Of a DNA stretch of 6,066 nt, positions 1 to 3,791 are shown one piece after another. This DNA comes from JAYFNU01 sp034933305 (GTDB lineage Bacteria > Bacillota > Clostridia > Oscillospirales > Ruminococcaceae), in assembly GCA_034933305.1 (NCBI GenBank), contig JAYFNU010000040.1, positions 1 to 6,066 of the forward strand, in the 5' to 3' direction. How positions within the stretch are numbered: position 1 is the first letter of the stretch; every line of letters starts with the position of its first letter. The notes below the pieces were generated by a model that saw nothing but the letters and a program-made list of their open reading frames with translations, did not search any database and had not been told where the DNA came from. A program made the translations under genes and the position numbers.

Positions 1-23
1 CGGGCCGCCACCGGGCTTCGGGG

Positions 24-64
24 AATAAAAACCGGGCGCGGCTGTTTTGGCGGCCGCGCCCCGG
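24..64 (-). terminator. Rho-independent terminator closing the late operon
   Basis: Read on the minus strand, a 9-bp perfect GC stem (GGGCGCGGC paired with GCCGCGCCC, plus-strand 53-61 and 34-42) encloses a 10-base loop. One bulged base and two further G-C pairs extend the stem. The stem is followed by GG and then TTTTTATT, the U-tract. It begins two bases after the TGA of the preceding gene, so it should end transcription of the whole operon. On the plus strand no T-run follows the stem, so it is not a convincing bidirectional terminator. Bases 1-23 beyond it show nothing I can assign. Confidence 0.88.
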
Positions 65-66
65 GC

Positions 67-570
67 TCACTGGCTCTTCGGCGCCACTTTTTTGCGCCAC
101 ATGCCGACATAATCGTACTCGTCGTCCCCCTGCGTCTGTTCGGTCTGTGAAGTCTGCGCCTCCGATTTGGCTTTTGACGAGGAGCCGCTCTTCTTCGCGG
201 CCGTCTTCGCGAGCTGCGCGCTGTATTCGCCGACCGCGTTGTCCATCAGCCGCGTCTGTTTCGCCGCCTCCCGCGCATAGGCCTCCCGGCCGCTTTGCCG
301 CTGACCGCGCAGCCGGCTCATCTCGTTCTGATAATCGTAGCCGGTCCCGAGCGCCGCCTCTTCGCCGGCGCCGCCCGAAAGCCCCGCCGCGCGCAGTCGC
401 TGGGCCTGCCCGCGCCGCTCGAGCTCCGCGCCGATATACGCCTCCTGCGCCCCGTCGTAATAGGCGCGCTCGCTCTCGAGCAGGCGCTGGCGCGCCTGCT
501 CGATCGCATCGAGGTATTTCTGCTTGATCGACGCGATGTGCGCGAGGCGCAAAAGTTCGTTGTAATCCAT
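67..570 (-). CDS. Unrecognised 167-aa coiled-coil phage protein, last gene of late operon
   Basis: I do not recognise this protein family with confidence. Residues 1-60 are strongly helical and charged, with heptad-like spacing (MDYNELLRLA..., ARQRLLESERAYY, LERRGQAQRLR). A glycine-rich turn follows (AAGLSGGAGE, 61-70), then a second helical part with QNEMSRLRGQR (81-91). Next comes a Lys/Ser/Gln/Thr-rich low-complexity stretch at about 124-148 and an acidic-aromatic end, DDEYDYVGMWRKK (149-161). There is no signal peptide or membrane segment. The ATG at 570 is chosen because a G-rich ribosome site (575-583) precedes it; an upstream in-frame ATG at 630 would run back into the endolysin gene. 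It lies 13 bases after the endolysin stop and just before the terminator, so it is co-transcribed with the lysis genes. A helix - 'GLSGG' - helix pattern occurs in some gut-phage virion or ejection-type proteins, which is one possible role; a lysis accessory or a moron are alternatives. Confidence 0.75.
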   Translation of the reverse strand: MDYNELLRLAHIASIKQKYLDAIEQARQRLLESERAYYDGAQEAYIGAELERRGQAQRLRAAGLSGGAGEEAALGTGYDYQNEMSRLRGQRQSGREAYAREAAKQTRLMDNAVGEYSAQLAKTAAKKSGSSSKAKSEAQTSQTEQTQGDDEYDYVGMWRKKVAPKSQ

Positions 571-574
571 GCTT

Positions 575-583
575 CTCCCCCCC
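575..583 (-). promoter_or_regulatory. Ribosome binding site of the 167-aa gene
   Basis: The minus strand reads GGGGGGGAG, then AAGC, then ATG. The site sits in the 13-base gap directly after the endolysin TAA and fixes the start at 570 rather than the in-frame ATG at 630. The seven-G run is an odd, slippery version of the usual AGGAGG. Confidence 0.65.
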
Positions 584-1474
584 TTACAGCGCGGCGAGCG
601 CCGCGCGGATGGCCCGCACGGCGCTGTCATAGGCCTTCAGCTTTGCCTGCACTGCGGCGTCCGCCCCGTTTTCGGCCTGCGCTTCGGTGCCCGGCGTCTG
701 CCCCGCCAGCGGGACGAGCTCGCTCTCCCCCTGCCGCAGCGGCACCCAGACCCAGCCGTACGGCGTCTCGGCGTACGCCCACGCCGCCCCGTTGTTTTCA
801 CATGTATAGCGCGCCGGGAATTCCCGATCGCCGAAAAAATCCGCGATGCCGCTCTTGCAGCGCGTGTAACCGGACACGTAGGGCGAGCATGCCGCCGAGG
901 GATAGAAATACATCGCGGGGTTCCCGAGGATCCGCAGCGTCCCCGCGGTCTCGCGCAGCGGCAGCTTCGGCTCGGGATACGGCAGCGCCGCATACCCCCG
1001 CGTGCAGGCGTCGCGGACGAACTGCTGGTCCTCCCCGAGCTGACAGACGCCCAGCGGGTCGACCGCGTACAGGGGCCTGTCGGCCGCGCGGTAGGCGTAT
1101 GTCTTCGGCACGAGCCACGTCTCGAAGTGGAGGTGCTGCGCGGTCGTCGCCGTGCCGGTGTTGCCCTGCACGCCGATGACGTCGCCGCAGCGCACGGCGT
1201 CTCCCGTTCGGACGGCGCGGCTGAGCAGGTGCCCGTAGCGCGTGATGACGTCGAGCTTCTCGTTGTAGCCGCCGCGCAGCGCGATGAGGTTTCCGCCCGC
1301 GGTGTCAAAGAGCGACGCGAGAACGGTCCCGTCGTGCGCCGCGGTCACATCGAAGCTCTTCGGCTGCGTGCGCGAGATATCGACGGCATAGTGCATCGAA
1401 GCGCCCGCGCCGCGCGGATCGTACAGGCCGAAGCCCGCCGTCACCCCGATGCGCTGCATCGGATACCGCACCAT
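584..1474 (-). CDS. Phage endolysin, M23-family zinc metallo-endopeptidase with SH3b-like C-terminal part
   Basis: This 296-aa protein is the probable peptidoglycan cross-bridge or stem-peptide endopeptidase of the lysis cassette. The M23 (LytM/lysostaphin-type) signature is complete: H28 and D32 in HYAVD, H82 in RYGHL, and H114/H116 in AQHLHFETW. By family knowledge H28, D32 and H116 bind zinc, and H82 and H114 act in catalysis. The usual HxGxD glycine is alanine here. The peptidase covers about residues 5-125. Residues 180-252 look SH3b-like, with the typical ending WAYAETPYGWVWVPL, and would bind the cell wall. A Gln/Ala-rich linker and a short amphipathic helix (270-296) finish it. There is no signal peptide, so export should depend on the holin next door. 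The ATG at 1474 shares one base with the holin stop (TGATG) and has AAGGGGG seven bases upstream; longer in-frame starts lie inside the holin gene. An M23 virion-associated hydrolase is less likely given the position next to a holin. Confidence 0.9.
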   Translation of the reverse strand: MVRYPMQRIGVTAGFGLYDPRGAGASMHYAVDISRTQPKSFDVTAAHDGTVLASLFDTAGGNLIALRGGYNEKLDVITRYGHLLSRAVRTGDAVRCGDVIGVQGNTGTATTAQHLHFETWLVPKTYAYRAADRPLYAVDPLGVCQLGEDQQFVRDACTRGYAALPYPEPKLPLRETAGTLRILGNPAMYFYPSAACSPYVSGYTRCKSGIADFFGDREFPARYTCENNGAAWAYAETPYGWVWVPLRQGESELVPLAGQTPGTEAQAENGADAAVQAKLKAYDSAVRAIRAALAAL

Positions 1475-1731
1475 CAGAATTCCCCCTTCGCCGCTTCGCC
1501 CGCGCGCAGCGCGCGCAGATACTCGTCCGCCTCGATGGCCGGCTGCGTGAAGCTGTTGTTCTTCCACCACGACCACACCGCGGCCGCGATGGTGAACGCC
1601 GAGCTGAGGAGCGACGACAGCTGCGCGTCGTCGATCGGCAGAACGCTCTTCCCCGCCGCGCTGAGGATCTGATTGACGAGCGCCAGCACCAGCACCGCCG
1701 TGCGCACGATGGTCTCCGTTTTGATCTTCAT
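1474..1731 (-). CDS. Phage holin, SPP1 family
   Basis: This 85-aa membrane protein would form the inner-membrane lesion that lets the endolysin out. It matches the SPP1-type holin pattern as I know it: a short charged N-terminus, a first hydrophobic segment (9-26, TIVRTAVLVLALVNQ), the link GKSVLPIDD (27-35), a second hydrophobic segment (about 41-56), and the conserved WWKNNSFT (55-62), followed by a charged cytoplasmic tail. Length fits the family (about 80-90 aa). The start at 1731 is supported by AAAGGAG with six-base spacing. An in-frame ATG 15 codons upstream (1776) has no such site. Its stop overlaps the endolysin ATG by one base, giving translational coupling of holin and lysin. Confidence 0.9.
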   Translation of the reverse strand: MKIKTETIVRTAVLVLALVNQILSAAGKSVLPIDDAQLSSLLSSAFTIAAAVWSWWKNNSFTQPAIEADEYLRALRAGEAAKGEF

Positions 1732-1737
1732 CCTTTT

Positions 1738-1744
1738 CTCCTTT
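1738..1744 (-). promoter_or_regulatory. Ribosome binding site of the holin gene
   Basis: AAAGGAG on the minus strand, six bases before the ATG at 1731, lies directly after the TAG of the preceding 75-aa gene. It decides for the short holin start over the ATG at 1776. Confidence 0.8.
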
Positions 1745-1972
1745 CTACTTTTCGAGTTGGCCGATCCTTTTTTCATGGTCGTCGATGTGCCGCCAGATGC
1801 GTTTGTGGGCCTCCGCATTGCTGCTTTTTTCCTCGCACAGCAGTTCGCGCAGCTGTGCGAGCGTCACCTGCAGCGCCGTCAGCGCGTTGTTGAGCCGCAC
1901 GACGGGCGGGATGACCGCGCCGAACAGGCCGACGAGGACGGTGATGACGCCGACCGTCTCCCACTGGCTCAT
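1745..1972 (-). CDS. Small lysis-module protein: one membrane segment plus coiled coil
   Basis: This is a 75-aa protein. Residues 7-25 form one hydrophobic segment (VGVITVLVGLFGAVIPPVV). Residues 27-45 continue as a leucine-spaced helix, and the C-terminal part (49-75) is highly charged and helical, with HKRIWRHIDDHEKRI. This layout is common for small proteins just before holins in Firmicute phages. It resembles XhlA-like haemolysin/holin partners in design, although in XhlA the membrane segment is C-terminal, so the homology is uncertain. It may modulate holin timing. The start at 1972 overlaps the TGA of the preceding 46-aa gene (ATGA) and has only a weak ribosome site, suggesting translation by re-initiation. 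A longer in-frame reading up to 2203 would give an Arg/His/Ser-rich nonsense-like N-terminus and is rejected. Confidence 0.82.
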   Translation of the reverse strand: MSQWETVGVITVLVGLFGAVIPPVVRLNNALTALQVTLAQLRELLCEEKSSNAEAHKRIWRHIDDHEKRIGQLEK

Positions 1973-2109
1973 TGCGCGCCGCCCATGATCGCGTCGGCCT
2001 CGGCCTGCGTCAGGATGCCGTTCGCGGCGTAGCGCGCAAGGATCAGGTCGTCGATGCGCCCCGCCGCATACAGCGCGGCGATGCGCCGCAGAATGATCGC
2101 GTTGGTCAT
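1969..2109 (-). CDS. XkdX-like 46-aa phage protein
   Basis: This small gene fills a space that would otherwise be empty. Its translation begins MTNAIILRRIAALYAAGRID and ends in QAEADAIMGGAQ. It has the pattern of XkdX-type proteins (about 40-50 aa): an N-terminal helix with aromatic residues, a 'GRI/GxI' turn, a second helix, then 'GILTQAEADAIMG', equivalent to the family's 'G.IT.EEY.EITG' ending. XkdX proteins sit downstream of tail fibre genes in Bacillus and Clostridia phages; their function is not established. The gene is held by ATGA overlaps on both sides (2106-2109 and 1969-1972) and has GGAGG (2119-2123) nine bases before its ATG, which makes it convincing despite its size. Confidence 0.8.
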   Translation of the reverse strand: MTNAIILRRIAALYAAGRIDDLILARYAANGILTQAEADAIMGGAQ

Positions 2110-2402
2110 GCCGTCTCACCTCCGATCCGCAGCAGCAGCTCGTCGACGGCCGCCTCGTACTGCTGCTTTTCATATTCGTTTTGCGCGCGCTCGAGCGCCG
2201 CATAGTCCTGCCGCGGCGCGATCATCTCGCCCTGAAACTGCACGCCGTCCGCCCGCGTCCACGTCTGCCCGGCGGGCACGAAGCGGTAGCCCTCGATGTA
2301 GGCGTCGCACTTTCCGTCGAACGCGTCGGTTTCGGCCGCAGTGTCATTCGGCCGCGCTTCTGTGTGGCAGTTGAAGTCGCTGTCAATATAAATTGTTTTC
2401 AT
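2106..2402 (-). CDS. 98-aa phage protein downstream of tail fibre (possible fibre partner)
   Basis: The 98-aa product starts MKTIYIDSDFNCH. Its first 60 residues look like a compact beta domain containing FDGKCDAYIEGYRFVPAG (28-45) and WTRADGVQFQGEMIAP (48-63). The rest is a helix rich in Glu, Tyr and Gln (66-92). I recall this layout as a conserved small protein next to tail fibre genes in gut Clostridia phages; no function is known to me. By position it may be a fibre-tip component or an assembly helper. The ATG at 2402 follows the fibre TGA by five bases and has GGAG eight bases upstream. Starts further upstream in this frame (to 2624) lie inside the fibre gene and encode implausible sequence. 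Its first 60 bases share the low GC of the fibre gene; the remainder is GC-rich. Confidence 0.8.
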   Translation of the reverse strand: MKTIYIDSDFNCHTEARPNDTAAETDAFDGKCDAYIEGYRFVPAGQTWTRADGVQFQGEMIAPRQDYAALERAQNEYEKQQYEAAVDELLLRIGGETA

Positions 2403-2990
2403 ATCCGTCACTCCGTCCACAGTTCTTTGATATACACGGACATGGTGTTTCCCGTTGAAGCCGCAATGCCGAAATGCACATAATATGTTCCCGTCAATGC
2501 GGACACGTTCAGGCTTGCCACCGCGTCCGTGTTCGCTGTCTTGTCGGCAATGTTGACATAGGCAGCGCCCGTGCTGTATGCCGCTTGTCCCGATATCTGC
2601 GTGCTGTTCACGAGCATGCGGCAATAACAGTTGGACGAGCTGTATGTGTACGTGTTCGAAAACTTTACTTTGAGAACGGAGGCGGTCGTGAGATCCAGCG
2701 CGGTGCCGTGCACTATGCTGGCGCCGGCATCATTCGCGCCGTACAGGAACATGTTGTCGGCATTTTTTGTGAACGTTCCCTTGCTTTGATTCGTCCATCC
2801 TCCGATCAGCGCATCGTTATTTACGCCGTTGTTGTACAGCCAGTTCCTCAAGCTCGCCCAGGCGCCGGCGATCCGCACATAGCAGGTCTTTGCGAGCCAC
2901 GAGCTGCCGCTGTACTGATAGCACGCAGTCGGATAAACATTCAGCATGTTCTTTTTCAGCGCATTATAGGATGCGGGTGATGCTGTTCCC
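2340..2990. other. Low-GC island across fibre C-terminal part and start of next gene
   Basis: Hand counts of 60-base lines give about 45-48 % GC at 2341-2400, 2421-2480, 2641-2700, 2761-2820 and 2941-3000. The flanking lines at 3001-3060 (62 %) and 3241-3300 (65 %) are much higher. The island starts inside the fibre gene near its residue 70 and ends in the next gene, so gene boundaries do not explain it. It may mark an exchanged receptor-binding cassette. Confidence 0.7.
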
Positions 2991-3199
2991 TCTGTGATTG
3001 CCACCATGCCGGTCGCAGGCGATGTGATTTCGCTTGTCGCGGCGACAAAAGCATAGCCGCTGATTTCGGTCGCCGTCACGACGCCGAAGGTGCCGTCCGC
3101 CGGGCTGTCCGCGAGCAGGGCGGCCTCGGTCGCGTAGGCTTTGAGTTTGAAATTTAGCCCCGCGCCGCCGCCGTTCCCGTACAGAAATGCCTTTGCCAT
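2408..3199 (-). CDS. Phage tail fibre / receptor-binding protein
   Basis: This 263-aa protein probably sits at the tail tip and contacts the host. It begins MAKAFLYGNGGGAGLNFK, a start style typical of gut Firmicute phage tail proteins. Residues 45-112 carry beta-strand pieces (SGYAFVAATSE; GMVAITEGTASP; YNALKKNMLNVYP) that I recall from the same fibre group. GAWASLRNWLYNNG (112-125) leads to the C-terminal domain (about 130-263). That domain is rich in Ser, Thr, Tyr, Asn and Gly with alternating beta patterns (LKVKFSNTYTYSSSN, GTYYVHFGIAASTGNT) and looks like a jelly-roll or carbohydrate-binding sandwich; I cannot name the fold. The ATG at 3199 overlaps the previous TGA (TGATG) and has GGAGGTGAT upstream. 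GC falls to about 47 % from residue 70 on. There is no C-type-lectin signature or template repeat to suggest hypermutation. Confidence 0.82.
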   Translation of the reverse strand: MAKAFLYGNGGGAGLNFKLKAYATEAALLADSPADGTFGVVTATEISGYAFVAATSEITSPATGMVAITEGTASPASYNALKKNMLNVYPTACYQYSGSSWLAKTCYVRIAGAWASLRNWLYNNGVNNDALIGGWTNQSKGTFTKNADNMFLYGANDAGASIVHGTALDLTTASVLKVKFSNTYTYSSSNCYCRMLVNSTQISGQAAYSTGAAYVNIADKTANTDAVASLNVSALTGTYYVHFGIAASTGNTMSVYIKELWTE

Positions 3200-3777
3200 C
3201 AGCGCATCACCTCCACGAGGATCGGGACCGCGGTCGCCGGCTTGTCCTCAAAGCAGGTGAACGTGATCTTACCCGCGCCCGCGTCCGCCTCGGACACGGC
3301 CGCCCACGCCTCTTTCTGCAAAAGCGCGGTCGCGAGCGTATCGGAGTACACCGGCGTGATGTGCGGCGCGTCCGTCGCGAGGATGCCGGCGACCGTCACG
3401 TCCTGCGTGTAGGGCGCCGCCGTGCCCGTCCACGTCGCGGAGATCTCGGCGGTGACACGCACCGGCGCTTTCCCGAAGGCCGCCGGCAGCTCGCCGCCGA
3501 GCCGCTCGCTGTCGTCGACGATCCCGTTCCCCTGCGCGTCGTAGACCGCCTTCGTCATGTCCGCGGCGCCCGTGAGGAACACCTGCCCGGCGACGTAGGC
3601 CTTTGTCGCGTAATCGGCGAGCCCGTCGACGACGGCGTTGTGCTTGGGCACGACGACGTCCGTGACGAGCTCCTCAAATTTTGCCTTGAGCGCCTGCGCG
3701 GACAGCGCCGGCACGTCGTCGAGCGCGATGACGCCCTTGCCGACGAGGTCCTCCGGTAATATTCTGTTTTCCGTCAT
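3199..3777 (-). CDS. Phage tail protein with EF-hand-like loop (fibre or tail-tip base)
   Basis: This is a 192-aa structural protein. Residues 1-60 are helical (LSAQALKAKFEELVTDVVVP), which suggests trimerisation or attachment to the tail. Residues 80-91 read DAQGNGIVDDSE, which fits the 12-residue EF-hand calcium loop at positions 1, 5, 6, 8 and 12 (Asp, Asn, Gly, Val, Glu), with Gln at position 3. It is followed by RLGGELPAAFGK. The C-terminal part (105-192) is beta-rich with VTVAGILATDAPHITPVYSD (127-146) and ends FTCFEDKPATAVPILVEVMR, a domain I recall as common at the tail tip of gut Firmicute phages. It is separated from the nozzle-like gene by 11 bases and overlaps the fibre gene by one base, so these products are probably made together. 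I infer that it anchors or precedes the 263-aa fibre; exact placement in the virion is unknown. Confidence 0.82.
   Translation of the reverse strand: MTENRILPEDLVGKGVIALDDVPALSAQALKAKFEELVTDVVVPKHNAVVDGLADYATKAYVAGQVFLTGAADMTKAVYDAQGNGIVDDSERLGGELPAAFGKAPVRVTAEISATWTGTAAPYTQDVTVAGILATDAPHITPVYSDTLATALLQKEAWAAVSEADAGAGKITFTCFEDKPATAVPILVEVMR
3206..3214 (-). promoter_or_regulatory. Strong ribosome binding site of the fibre gene
   Basis: GGAGGTGAT on the minus strand matches the end of 16S rRNA over nine bases and lies six bases before the fibre ATG, inside the end of the 192-aa gene. It supports the start at 3199 and suggests high fibre expression. Confidence 0.75.
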
Positions 3778-3784
3778 GCTGACG

Positions 3785-3791
3785 CCTCCTA
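3785..3791 (-). promoter_or_regulatory. Ribosome binding site fused to a stop codon
   Basis: TAGGAGG on the minus strand contains both the TAG stop of the 620-aa gene (3789-3791) and the ribosome site for the 192-aa gene, seven bases before its ATG. Ribosomes ending the upstream gene would release directly onto the next start. Confidence 0.75.

Noticed and set aside
147..1179. Overlapping plus-strand frames of 126 and 294 codons
   Set aside because: They are rich in Arg, Pro, Ser and Ala, lie opposite the 167-aa gene and endolysin, and look like codon-bias shadows.
569..1672. 367-codon open frame on the plus strand
   Set aside because: It is antisense to the endolysin and holin genes, whose motifs are clear. 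It has high Arg content and no ribosome site of note.
1745..2203. 152-codon version of the 75-aa gene
   Set aside because: The added part overlaps the XkdX-like and 98-aa genes out of frame and is Arg/His-rich.
2381..2386. TTGACA on the minus strand as a promoter -35 box
   Set aside because: It lies within the coding start of the 98-aa gene, and no -10-like sequence follows at 16-18 bases.
2106..2624. Longer N-terminus for the 98-aa gene, starting at 2624
   Set aside because: The extra residues are His/Cys/Gly/Arg-rich and overlap the fibre gene. The start at 2402 has a ribosome site and a normal five-base gap.
2408..3199. Fibre gene as target of a diversity-generating retroelement
   Set aside because: No reverse transcriptase, template repeat or C-type-lectin signature is visible in the window. 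The Asn-rich spot (YNNGVNND) alone is not evidence.
2474..3759. Plus-strand frames at 2474-2980 and 3187-3759
   Set aside because: Both are antisense to tail genes that carry recognisable tail-protein features and good ribosome sites.
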